The notes under the pieces: generated by a model | Databases searched by the model: none | What the model was told of the DNA's origin: nothing | Seen by the model: only the letters and a program-made list of their open reading frames with translations | Program-made: the position numbers and the translations under genes | Shown: positions 28,341 through 37,700 of the stretch, one piece after another | Layout of the letters: each line of letters begins with the position of its first letter | Position numbering within the stretch: the stretch's first letter is position 1 | DNA from: Trichodesmium sp. MAG_R02 | GTDB taxonomy: Bacteria > Cyanobacteriota > Cyanobacteriia > Cyanobacteriales > Microcoleaceae | Reading direction: 5' to 3' | DNA length: 42,326 nucleotides | NCBI GenBank assembly: GCA_023356605.1 | Contig: JAKQYE010000020.1 | Location: 1-42,326 of the forward strand

Positions 28341-29084
28341 CTAAAGCTTAATAGTAGAAGCAATAAATGCACCACGTTCGGCCATTGTATATAACCCTAC
28401 ATGGTGAGATACTTTCTGTGGATGAATAGCGGTTTTCGGCAAACCTTGCTCGGCTGCCATTTCTGCTGTCAGGTCAAAAGTAGCACAACCTCGATCGTAC
28501 ACAGCCACATCTTTTAAGGTAGGCGCTAAACCATGATTGCGTACTGACAGAATCGTAACAACAAAGTCCATCACACAGATATCAGTACAAATTCCTACTA
28601 CAACAAGGGCCTCAAGCTTGTTATCATTTATCCAATCCAACAATACATTACGCTGGCTATTTATGTCAATAGAACCTATAAATCCATTAATACAATCCTT
28701 AAAAACCAATGTTGCCAGGGGGTTATCGTGTAACCATTGAAGTTCGGGAACGAGCTCTTCTTCTCCCGTACCCTTTTCACAATGTGGTGGATAAGGAGGC
28801 TCTGGTTTTCCTGGTTCATGGGTATCTAAAAAGGCTAATACAGGCCAACCTTTTTCCACAAAAGTACGAGCTAGGCGATCGCTTTCCGAGACCATTGTAG
28901 CGATTTGTTCGTTTGGCTCTTGGGGGGCTAATGGACCAAAACCAACAGTGCAAAAACCATTAAGTACATCTACGACTATGAGTCCGGTAGGGCGATCGGC
29001 TATAATATAAGGCTGTGGATCAATAGGTAAAGCAGCTTGAATGGTTGCTAAATTAGTATCAGGAGTAGCTAGAGTTGTAGTCAT
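28341..29084 (-). CDS. pncA: Nicotinamidase / isochorismatase-family hydrolase, 247 aa
   Basis: Cytosolic cysteine hydrolase that converts nicotinamide to nicotinic acid, the first step of NAD salvage. With the ATG at 29082-29084 (AAGGAT upstream), the triad is visible: Asp39 (LIVVDVLNGFC), Lys129 (LVFKDCINGF) and Cys170 (VGICTDICV). The metal-site pattern of nicotinamidases is present too: Asp87-x-His89 (LDTHEPGKP) and His101 (YPPHCEKGT). The metal residues argue for nicotinamidase over other isochorismatase-like hydrolases. The frame is open 14 codons further upstream, but that part looks non-conserved. It is near nadA and nadB, so salvage and de novo NAD synthesis genes are grouped, though not in one operon. 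Confidence 0.85.
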   Translation of the reverse strand: MTTTLATPDTNLATIQAALPIDPQPYIIADRPTGLIVVDVLNGFCTVGFGPLAPQEPNEQIATMVSESDRLARTFVEKGWPVLAFLDTHEPGKPEPPYPPHCEKGTGEEELVPELQWLHDNPLATLVFKDCINGFIGSIDINSQRNVLLDWINDNKLEALVVVGICTDICVMDFVVTILSVRNHGLAPTLKDVAVYDRGCATFDLTAEMAAEQGLPKTAIHPQKVSHHVGLYTMAERGAFIASTIKL

Positions 29085-29498
29085 ATTTATTTTAATCCTT
29101 ATTTTTTCAAGAGATTTTCTGTCCAAATCGCATCAGTTTTGAATCGGGAAGGACTAATTTTTTGTTGTTACTTATAGTTATTTTAATTTAGATTAAGACA
29201 AGTATTTCTTGCTATAACTAAGTTTCAGCAGAAAAAGTTTTCCATTCCCAGGAGGAGAGACTAGGATTGCTATATAACTTTGAAGGTCTACATAAGAAGA
29301 TGTTTATTTTGATGAAAGCGCTGCCGTGCCTGCAAAAAATCCCAAGAAACTTGGAATTATAATTAAGAATATTTCTAGTTAACCATAAGCCCCAATTCCA
29401 AGCATGACGTGCGACTAGCCTCCTTCGGAGGAACTTCGTTAATAGAAACTTGAGCTTCAGCCAAAAGTTTGAAGTACTGAAGTTTATTTTTTTTGTCC
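29085..29498. other. Gene-free gap
   Basis: 414 bases with no convincing gene. A short hairpin, CCTCCTTCGGAGG near 29419, could end transcription from the dead methyltransferase gene. Nothing else is recognised. Confidence 0.5.
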
Positions 29499-30321
29499 TT
29501 AATTTTTCTCCAACAAACGGAAGTGTAAAATCCCCCATTGCATATATCCCTGTTCGTAACGTTCGATCCAAGGTTGAATGCTATTTAAAGTTTTATCTAC
29601 AAATTCCGTTGATGTCAGTTTTACTACTTCATTGTACCTTTTCTGTACTTCTTCCCTAAAACGCTGATAATGGATCGGTACATTTTGCGAAAGGTCAATA
29701 AAATTTAATTCCTCAAAACCTAAGTCTTTTAATGTTTGACTGTAAAAGCGGTAAGATCCCATGTCACTTATCCCCAAACGGTCAAAAGCAGGTTGCAATG
29801 CTCCTGGGGGACAAGTTTCACTTTCCATGGGGTCGGTAAAAATAAATTCGCCCCCTGGTTTTAAGATTCTCTTGATTTCTTGGAAAACTAGACAGCGATC
29901 GCCACTATGCAAAATAGCATCTTGAGACCAAACAATATCAAAAGAGTTATTTGGGTAGGGAATATCCTCAAAGCTTCCTTGAATTATTTCCACTAAACGA
30001 TCTAAGTTTTTTTCTTGGTTGAGTTGGCTATTGCGTTGATTTTGCAATTGGCTTAAGTTGAGACAACATACAGAACAGCCGTAGGTTTTGGCCAAATACC
30101 TAGCTGCCGTTACAAACCCCTCCATATCCTGCTCCGAGGTCAATGACTCGCAAATTTTGGTCTATTTTTTTCATAGTTTGGGCGATAGTTTTTACTGTAT
30201 TTTAAGAGATCATCTCAGATTTTAGCCAACAGTTACAAACCCCACCCCAGATGGCAGCATACAATTTGTCGGTTTCGGTACCATCATAATATTGTTGAGC
30301 AATTTTTACTGCTTCTGTCAT
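29499..30321 (-). pseudogene. Sarcosine/dimethylglycine N-methyltransferase pseudogene
   Basis: SAM-dependent methyltransferase of the glycine-betaine pathway, now broken. The true start is ATG 30319-30321 with a strong AAGGAGAAG site; it reads MTEAVKIAQQYYDGTETDK then LYAAIWGG, the family N-terminus. The next segment is replaced by unrelated codons and a TAA. The frame recovers at VIDLGAGYGG (SAM motif I), then shifts at GGGGTTTGTAACGG. The rest is intact in another frame: ARYLAKTYGCSVCCLNLSQ, GSFEDIPYPNNSFDIVWSQD, ILHSGDR, FTDPMESETCPPGAL and the C-terminal YMQWGILHF. The open stretch 29499-30143 alone lacks motif I and should not be read as a working gene. Confidence 0.9.
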
Positions 30322-31076
30322 TTATCTTCTCCTTAAAGTGGATAGTAAAAAGTTTTTAAGTTATTTTCCTAGTAACCATATCACAAGTTGGAAAGATAAT
30401 TTTTTTTAAATTAGGACTTAGGTAAAGGTGCTTATTGTAATGAAAATATCTTAACTGGAGCCAAAAATACAACCTAGTATACCGATACTGCCTAATTTCT
30501 GTAAGAAGATTCTGTATTTCCAGCCTCCTTATTCCACGAGGTACTGATAACTTAAATGACCATTACTATGTACCACTACCCCTAAATCTTAATTATACAT
30601 GGCAAAGTTTTTAGTATTGTTTAAGTACTTGAAAAATCTCTACTCAAGTTTAAGTTTTTGACTAATTAGAATTTGCGTATTAAATCCAAAAGTATTGACT
30701 CATATTGGTCTTAACCTTTTTTTTTGAAAAAAACGCCTGGTTTTTGCTCCAACAAGGCTGAAAAAGTTAGTATTTTGGGCATTCCCATGGCAGAAAAATA
30801 AAGGGACAAACATATCCGACTACCAACCTTTCCCCGACCGGGAGGGTTTAAGGGTGGGTACATTTCCTGTTATTCTGTAGGGACGCCTTTATGCAACATT
30901 CCTAGCTACTCTCCAAACGGGAGAGTTTAGGGGTGGGTTCCCTGCTCGTTAAAAGACTTTTTTTTTTAATTCTAATTGTATCAAACCCTAATTATAGTAT
31001 AATTCATCAAACTATCTAAAGTAACTATAATTGGCCACTTAGTTACACATAAATTACAGAGAAACTTAATTTAATA
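30322..31076. other. Large gene-free gap upstream of nadA
   Basis: 755 bases without a gene. It has a half-copy of a family D end (AGGACTTAGGTAAAGG near 30414) and two related GC-richer repeats with GGGAGGGTTTAAGGGTGGG (near 30840) and GGGAGAGTTTAGGGGTGGG (near 30919). The last 100 bases before nadA are AT-rich and should contain its promoter; no specific site can be named. Confidence 0.5.
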
Positions 31077-32048
31077 ATGTTTGCAACTCAACCTCGAATC
31101 AACCAAAACTTTAATAGCATACCAGATGATTTGTTTGAAGCGATCGCCGACCTAAAGAAAGAATTAAATGCTGTGATTCTAGCTCACTATTACCAAGAAC
31201 CGGATATTCAAGATATTGCCGACTATATTGGTGACTCTCTTGGCCTTTCTCAAAAAGCTGCTGAAACTGATGCAGATGTAATAGTTTTTGCGGGAGTCCA
31301 TTTTATGGCAGAAACTGCGAAAATTCTTAACCCAAATAAACTGGTACTTCTACCAGATTTAGATGCAGGTTGCTCCCTCGCCGATAGTTGTCCACCAGAA
31401 GAATTTGGCAAATTTAAGGCTGCTCATCCTGATGCCATAGTAGTTTCTTATATTAATTGTACTGCTGCTATTAAGGCAATGAGTGATATTATTTGCACCA
31501 GTTCCAACTCTGTCAAAATAGTTAAACAAATACCAAGAGACCAACCGATAATTTTTGCCCCAGATAAGAACCTCGGTCGCTATGTCATGGAACAAACTGG
31601 ACGAGATTTGATTTTGTGGTCAGGCAGTTGTATTGTTCACGAGACATTCTCTGAGAAAAAGATTGTGCAATTAAAAATAGAACATCCTGAAGCTGAGATT
31701 ATTGCTCATCCAGAATGTGAACCAAATGTATTGCGTCATGCAAATTATATTGGTTCGACCACTGCTTTATTAAAATATTGCCAAGAAAGCCAAGATCAAG
31801 AATTTATTGTGGCAACTGAACCGGGAATTATTCACCAAATGCAAAAGAGAGAACCCAATAAAAACTTTATTCCCGCACCCGCAATGAATAATTGTGCTTG
31901 TAACGAATGCCCCCACATGAGGCTGAATAACTTAGAAAAGCTTTATTTAGCAATGAAAAATAAGACACCAGAAATTATGATTCCTGAAGAAACACGACTA
32001 GCAGCATTAAAACCTATTCAAAAGATGTTGGAACTTTCATTCACATAA
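31077..32048 (+). CDS. nadA: Quinolinate synthase NadA, 323 aa
   Basis: Iron-sulfur enzyme that condenses iminoaspartate (from NadB) with dihydroxyacetone phosphate to quinolinate in de novo NAD synthesis. Signature pieces are [20 protein letters not shown] near the start, [29 protein letters not shown] (Cys99, a cluster ligand), a central HPECEPN and the C-terminal [11 protein letters not shown], which supply the other [4Fe-4S] ligands. Length is normal for the family. ATG at 31077; no strong ribosome binding site. It converges with nadB, which is 284 bases downstream on the other strand. Confidence 0.97.
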   Translation: MFATQPRINQNFNSIPDDLFEAIADLKKELNAVILAHYYQEPDIQDIADYIGDSLGLSQKAAETDADVIVFAGVHFMAETAKILNPNKLVLLPDLDAGCSLADSCPPEEFGKFKAAHPDAIVVSYINCTAAIKAMSDIICTSSNSVKIVKQIPRDQPIIFAPDKNLGRYVMEQTGRDLILWSGSCIVHETFSEKKIVQLKIEHPEAEIIAHPECEPNVLRHANYIGSTTALLKYCQESQDQEFIVATEPGIIHQMQKREPNKNFIPAPAMNNCACNECPHMRLNNLEKLYLAMKNKTPEIMIPEETRLAALKPIQKMLELSFT

Positions 32049-32276
32049 TAAAAATGCTCTTCTCTGTCTCAAGAGAATTCTAGCAAATTTTTCCCAATTC
32101 CCTAATAACTTTTATTTGTGATTTGTTAGACATAATATGACTGTGATTTAGTCGATTATTTTACAAAAAAATTGGCTTTGTTGCGTCAAGGCTGCTATAT
32201 AGCTACCGTTAGGCTCCGCCAGCACATCCAATTCCCTTTTATGAAGTTAACTAGATTTCAACTTTGTAACTCTTAA

Positions 32277-32313
32277 AGGACTTACGCTCGTATAGTGCCC
32301 GTGCGTAAGTCCT
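32277..32313. repeat. Short family D palindrome between nadA and nadB
   Basis: 37 bases with ends AGGACTTACGC / GCGTAAGTCCT and little interior. As a hairpin between two convergent genes it could act as a two-way terminator. The flank at 32172 (GGCTTTGTTGCGTCAAGGC) looks like a stray IS5-type end. Confidence 0.75.
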
Positions 32314-32332
32314 GTATTCAATAATTTTGACC

Positions 32333-34039
32333 TCAATGTTGACTGAAGACCCTCTCTTTTTGCCAGGGGGGAGAGGCATTTGGAAAACCAATCAATAAGC
32401 GATCGCCCTGAACCAAAGTATGTAGTTTCCAATCATTAGAAGTTTTTGGATAATCACTACGATAATGTCCACCTCTGCTTTCAGTTCGCCATGCAGCACT
32501 TTTAAGAATTAAATAACCCAAGTCTAAAATATTGAGTGTTTCTGCTGTTATCCGCAACTGCTTTTCAGCATTAGTTGAATTCAATTTTATGGTCTGATTA
32601 GGCAAGAGATTAGCTAAAAATTTAACTATCTCAAAACTTGCTAAACTATCTCGCCAGTGATTAACCTGATATAGTGCCTGACTTAATGACTCTCCTTGAC
32701 GAGAAATTCCTGCACTTGCCCACATTAAACTTGGTAACATTTGCCGGATAGCTTCTATCTGTTCCATCTCCCTATTCCAATCAGAACTTACCTGAAAAAT
32801 ATCAGAATCAGGTGCCACCAAATTTGGCTCAATTCCAATCTGAGATAGTTGATAAGCAAATACTAAACATTCTAACAAAGAATTGCTAGCTAAACGATTT
32901 GCTCCGTGAACTCCTGTACTTGCTGTTTCCCCAATTGCATAGAGTCCAGGAATCGAAGTCTGACTCATTAGATCGCAAGCTACTCCACCCATCCAATAAT
33001 GAGCAGCAGGAGCAACGGGAATAGGTTCTTGAAAAACATCAATACCCCATTTTTGACAGACATTGATAATATTGGGAAATCTGTAGCGAACGCGGTCTGA
33101 GTCAATAGATCGCAAGTCCAAATAAACATGAGCATCGGTAGGCTTGGTAGTATTTTTTTGCAAATGATGGTAAATAGCTCGACTGACAACATCTCTAGGA
33201 GCTAATTCCCCAGCCGGATGATACTCAAAGGCAAAGCGGTTTCCCTTCTTATTTATTAGATGTGCCCCTTCTCCACGGACAGCTTCACTAATGAGAAAAC
33301 GAGGTGCTCCTGGTTTAGCTAAGGCAGTAGGATGAAATTGGAAAAATTCCAAATCTCGCAAAACTGCCCCTGCACGCCATGCTATAGCAATTCCATCCCC
33401 GGTACTCACTTCAGGATTAGTAGTTTGGGTAAATATTTGACCGCCTCCACCTGTTGCCAAAACTACTACAGAGGATTTTAACCACTGGATTTTACCTTCG
33501 TGAAGAATACTAATACCTTGAACCCGAGCTTTTTGTCGAGCTAACCACAAATTTAATGCTACTGCCTGGGAAATTATCTGAATATTTGGACGTTCTTGAA
33601 CTTCAATAACGAGTGTATCAATAATAGCTCTACCTGTGGTATCTGCTGAATGAAGCACCCGGGGATGAGAGTGAGCAGCTTCCAGAGTCATTGCCAGTTT
33701 TTTTCCTTTGCGGTCGAAGGCAACTCCCATTTCTACTAGATGAGCGATCGCTCTTGCTGCATTGTCCACCATAAACTTTACTGCTTCGTGGTCACATAAA
33801 CCTACACCTACTTTGAGAGTATCTTCTAGATGCAATTTAGGGTTATCCGAAGGGTCAATAGCAGCAGCAATACCTCCCTGAGCATAGTTACTTGAACCCA
33901 TGTTTACAGTATTTTTAGTAACTAAGGCGACTCGGAGATGAGCAGGTAAACAAAGAGCCGCATAAAGTCCTGCGGCACCTGAACCTACTACTATAATGTC
34001 AAAGTAGGAAGAAATACTTGAAGATTTTAATCTTGGCAT
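32333..34039 (-). CDS. nadB: L-aspartate oxidase NadB, 568 aa
   Basis: FAD enzyme that oxidises L-aspartate to iminoaspartate for NadA. The N-terminal dinucleotide motif is IIVVGSGAAGLYAAL (G19-x-G21-x-x-G24). The flavin-contact motif SSNYAQGGIAAAID follows, then HPRVLHSADTTGR, EFFQFHPTAL, FLISEAVRGEGAHL, APRDVVSRAI and GLYAIGETASTGVHGANRLA, all typical of the succinate dehydrogenase/fumarate reductase-type flavoproteins including NadB. Length is slightly above average because of a C-terminal tail. The ATG at 34037-34039 fits the alignment start. It is convergent with nadA, an arrangement that lets both end in a shared spacer rather than forming an operon. A 119-base piece is duplicated at 27923-28041. 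Confidence 0.96.
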   Translation of the reverse strand: MPRLKSSSISSYFDIIVVGSGAAGLYAALCLPAHLRVALVTKNTVNMGSSNYAQGGIAAAIDPSDNPKLHLEDTLKVGVGLCDHEAVKFMVDNAARAIAHLVEMGVAFDRKGKKLAMTLEAAHSHPRVLHSADTTGRAIIDTLVIEVQERPNIQIISQAVALNLWLARQKARVQGISILHEGKIQWLKSSVVVLATGGGGQIFTQTTNPEVSTGDGIAIAWRAGAVLRDLEFFQFHPTALAKPGAPRFLISEAVRGEGAHLINKKGNRFAFEYHPAGELAPRDVVSRAIYHHLQKNTTKPTDAHVYLDLRSIDSDRVRYRFPNIINVCQKWGIDVFQEPIPVAPAAHYWMGGVACDLMSQTSIPGLYAIGETASTGVHGANRLASNSLLECLVFAYQLSQIGIEPNLVAPDSDIFQVSSDWNREMEQIEAIRQMLPSLMWASAGISRQGESLSQALYQVNHWRDSLASFEIVKFLANLLPNQTIKLNSTNAEKQLRITAETLNILDLGYLILKSAAWRTESRGGHYRSDYPKTSNDWKLHTLVQGDRLLIGFPNASPPWQKERVFSQH

Positions 34040-34131
34040 CTGTAAAAGTATATTTTGATATAGAATAACTTAGTGTACAACATTTTTTGAACAAGTCTTT
34101 TCTTGGGTTGATTTAAGGGAATATTTATAAT

Positions 34132-34241
34132 AGGACTTACCCATGCATATCAAATCACACAACATCTGTAAGAGCTTTCCAGCCGCGCTTGCTCTGAACA
34201 TGAAACCCCCCTACCAGACATGGCAGTTCTGCCTAAGTCCT
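34132..34241. repeat. Family D-like palindrome ends truncating the NADAR pseudogene
   Basis: 110 bases from AGGACTTACCCATGC to CTGCCTAAGTCCT. It lies at the 3' edge of the NADAR pseudogene, where the conserved C-terminus of that family should continue. Confidence 0.7.
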
Positions 34242-34247
34242 GTATAA

Positions 34248-34601
34248 TTAATAGTAATCCCCAATATCTTCTTGAATAATCATTTCGTCTTCTGTTGCCA
34301 GCAGTATTTTCCGAATATCCCCATGGGTCCGAAACTTTTGGAGTATAGCTCGTTGCATCACATCATATTTGATTTTTTTCCAGTCACTGCGGTGAGGAAA
34401 AGCGTACCCCAGTTTAGCAGATGCTGCTGGAGTTTTTGGTAATCGGATTGTTTCGGCATGGGCAGTGCCAGCAAATTTCTGTGCTTGATAATAATGTTCT
34501 GATGTCTGTCACTAGAGACCGTCTAATTCAAAACCTTACAGGGAGAAGTTACAGAAACAACCGTAGGGTTTTTTGTCAGCAGTAAAAAAGTAAATGGTCA
34601 T
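34248..34601 (-). pseudogene. NADAR-domain (YbiA-like) pseudogene
   Basis: Reading the minus strand from ATG 34599-34601 in one frame gives MTIYFFTADKKPYGCFCNFS, a TAA, GFELDGL, TAG, TGA, then QTSEHYYQAQKFAGTAHAET and on through KTPAASAKLGYAFPHRSDW, VMQRAILQKF and HGDIRKILLATEDEMIIQED. This follows the NADAR family pattern (PYGxFSNF, LDGxxWPTSEHYxQAQKF, KF..H.DLR..LL.T). Three stops lie within 11 codons, and the C-terminal DxxWGxG part is lost next to a family D repeat. NADAR proteins are N-glycosidases tied to ADP-ribose and NAD metabolism, fitting the neighbouring NAD genes. It is dead as it stands. Confidence 0.88.
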
Positions 34602-34765
34602 AGTTACTAGAAATTAAGTAATCAAATTTTACAAATAAATTGTAGATTGATCAAACTACCATAAAACTCTCAGTCAGTCAAGCAAATAGAAGAGTAAAAT
34701 TTAATTTATAACCCATGATATTATACTATGATTCTGACTGTAAATAATTTAAGATTTCTACATTT

Positions 34766-37700
34766 ATGTCAAACCAAGTCCGCTTTGCCACCTTTAATGC
34801 ATCTCTCAACCGTGCCGAAACAGGCCAATTAATTCAGGACCTTTCCACAACAGAAAACGGACAAGGGCAGAAAGTAGCAGAAATTATTCAAAGAGTTAAC
34901 CCTGATATTTTATTAGTTAATGAATTTGATTTTGACTCAGAAGGAATAGCTACGGATTTATTCCGAGATAACTATTTACAAATAAGTCAAAATGGAGTAG
35001 CACCTGTAGAATATCCCTTCGTATATTTAGCTCCTTCTAATACAGGTATTGCTTCTGGTTTTGACCTAGATAATAATGGGGAAATAGTTACAACTCCAGG
35101 TGCAGATAATTATGGAAATGATGCCCTTGGTTTTGGTGATTTTCCTGGTCAATTTGCAATGGTTTTATATTCAAAATATCCAATTGTTGAAGAGGGAATA
35201 AGAACTTTTCAAAACTTTCTCTGGAAAGATATGCCAGGGGCATTATTACCAGACAATCTTGACACAGTTGAACCTAATGATTGGTATTCCCAAGCAGAAT
35301 TAGGGGTACTCCCTCTTTCTTCTAAAAATCATTGGGATGTGCCAATAGAAGTTAATGGGGAAATAATTCATGCTTTGGTTAGTCATCCTACTCCTCCGGT
35401 TTTTGATGGGGATGAAAATATAAATGGTAGAAGAAATCATGATGAAATTCGGTTTTGGGCAGATTACATTACTCCTGGAGCGGGAGATTATATTTATGAT
35501 GATAAAGGTAATTTGGGAGGTTTAAATCCTGGTAATTCTTTTGTAATTATGGGGGACCAAAATGCCGATCCAGTCGATGGAAATAGTGTCAATAATGCCA
35601 TTAATCAATTATTAAGAAATCCCCTAGTTAATACTTCAGTAACTCCTGATAGTGCAGGGGCCGTGACTGCTACAAACCGTCAAGGTGGAGAAAGTGCAAA
35701 TCAGTTAGGCAACCCGGCTTTTGATACAGCAGATTTTAACGATGCACCTGGGACTTCTGGGAATTTACGAGTTGATTATGTTTTACCTTCAATAGATCGA
35801 GAAATAGTTGATACTGCTGTTTTTTGGCCTACTGAAAATGATGTTCTATTTCCATTAGTAGGAGACTTTCCTTTTCCTAGTTCAGACCATCGTTTAGTTT
35901 GGGCAGATATCACTGGAGAAAGTCGTAAAACTGTAACTAATATTGAATTTATTGGTAATGTAGAATTCCCAAGTACGTTTGATTTTGCTAGTACAAAAGT
36001 AGGCGGTCTTTCTGGTATTAGTTATGATAAAAATCCCGGAATTTATTACTCTATTTCTGATGATGAGAGTGAAAACAATGCTGCCCGTTTTTATACTGTT
36101 GATATTGATTTGAGTGACGGTAGTCTTGATGATGGAGATGTTGAATTTACAAGTTCAACTACTCTGTTAAATAGGGATAGAGCACTATTTCCACAAAATA
36201 GTATCGATCCAGAAGGAATTGTTTTTAATGGTGAAAATTTATTCATATCTTCAGAAGGAAATTTTAATAATGGTATTGCTCCATTTATTAATGAGTTTTC
36301 TCTAGCAGGACAACAATTAAATGGGTTAGGAATTCCAGATAAATTTTTATCTGCTCCAAATATTCCTCAAGGTATCAGAAATAATCTTGCCTTTGAGAGT
36401 TTAACAATTACTCCTAACGAAGGTTTTCTCTACACGGCCAATGAAAACTCTTTACTGCAAGATGGTGAAATTTCTACTTTGGACAATGAGGGTACTTCTC
36501 GGATTATTAAATATGATTTACGAAACGGAGAAGCTGTTAAAGAATTTCTCTATACTGTTGACTCTATTCCTAATGCTCCAGTCCCAGCAGATGGTTTTGC
36601 TGATAATGGTTTAGTTGAATTACTAGCCTTAGATAACAGGGATACTTTACTGGCTTTAGAAAGATCTTTTGCTTCAGGAGTTGGTAATAATATTCGTCTC
36701 TATGAAATTCAATTACAAAATACAACAAATATCCAAGATTTTAATAGTTTAATTAATCCTGGTGACCCCAATGGGGAGCTATTTGATGTTGATGCTGTAG
36801 CCGAAAAACGACTATTACTAGATTTTGCAGATTTAGGTATTACTTTAGATAATTATGAAGGTATGACATTTGGACCTGTTTTGCCAGATGGGTCTCAATC
36901 TTTGGTGGTAGTTAGCGATAATAATTTTAACAATGTTCAAAAGACTCAATTCTTAGGTTTTTCTCTAGATATTGATAGTATTCCTGTTGTCAAGCCTACT
37001 AATGAAACCCTTAGTTTAATCAGAACTGAAACTGCTGCTGATGCAGATGACCCTGCAATTTATGTACATCCTAATAACCCCGACCAAAGTTTAGTTATTA
37101 GTACATTAAAAGATGCTGGTTTAGCAATTTATGATCTAAATGGTCAAACTTTACAAACAATTTTTCCAATAATTCCTGGGGATGTTCGTTACAACAATGT
37201 AGATATTGTTTATGATTTCCAAATCGGAAATGAAAAAGTAGATTTAGCAGTTATAACTGACCGAGCAAATGATACTTTAGCAATTTGGAGAATTGACCCT
37301 CAAATTCGTCAGCTTACTAATGTTACTGCTAGTAGTCTTAGCAACCCTGCAACCTCAATTTTTGGTGTAGATGATGGGGAAAAAACTGCTTATGGGTTGG
37401 CAACTTATACTAATCCTAATACTGGACAAGCTTATGCTTTTGTCAGTCAGGGAGATGGGGATAAAATTTCTCAGATAGAGTTAATACCTAATCCTGACGG
37501 GACAGTAGGTGGATTTACATCACGTATTATACCTTTACCAATTCCAGAAGATCAAGAATTGGAAGATGCACAAGTAGAAGGAATGGTTGTAGATCAAGAA
37601 TTAGGTGTTCTCTATGCTAGTCAAGAAAACTTTGGAATTTGGAAATTTGATGCTGGGGTTGATGGTAGTACTGAAGGAATTTTAATTGATGAAATTGGTG

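Noticed and set aside
29499-30143. A stand-alone 214-residue methyltransferase gene
   Set aside because: The upstream sequence to 30321 carries the family's true start, N-terminus and SAM motif I in another frame, so this stretch is the 3' part of a pseudogene.
32172-32192. GGCTTTGTTGCGTCAAGGC as the end of a second insertion sequence
   Set aside because: No partner end and no transposase fragment nearby; at most a solo remnant.
34602-34765. A Pho box upstream of the phosphatase/phytase gene
   Set aside because: TTTAATTTATAACCC near 34700 is only a weak match to the cyanobacterial direct repeat, so it is not listed as a site.
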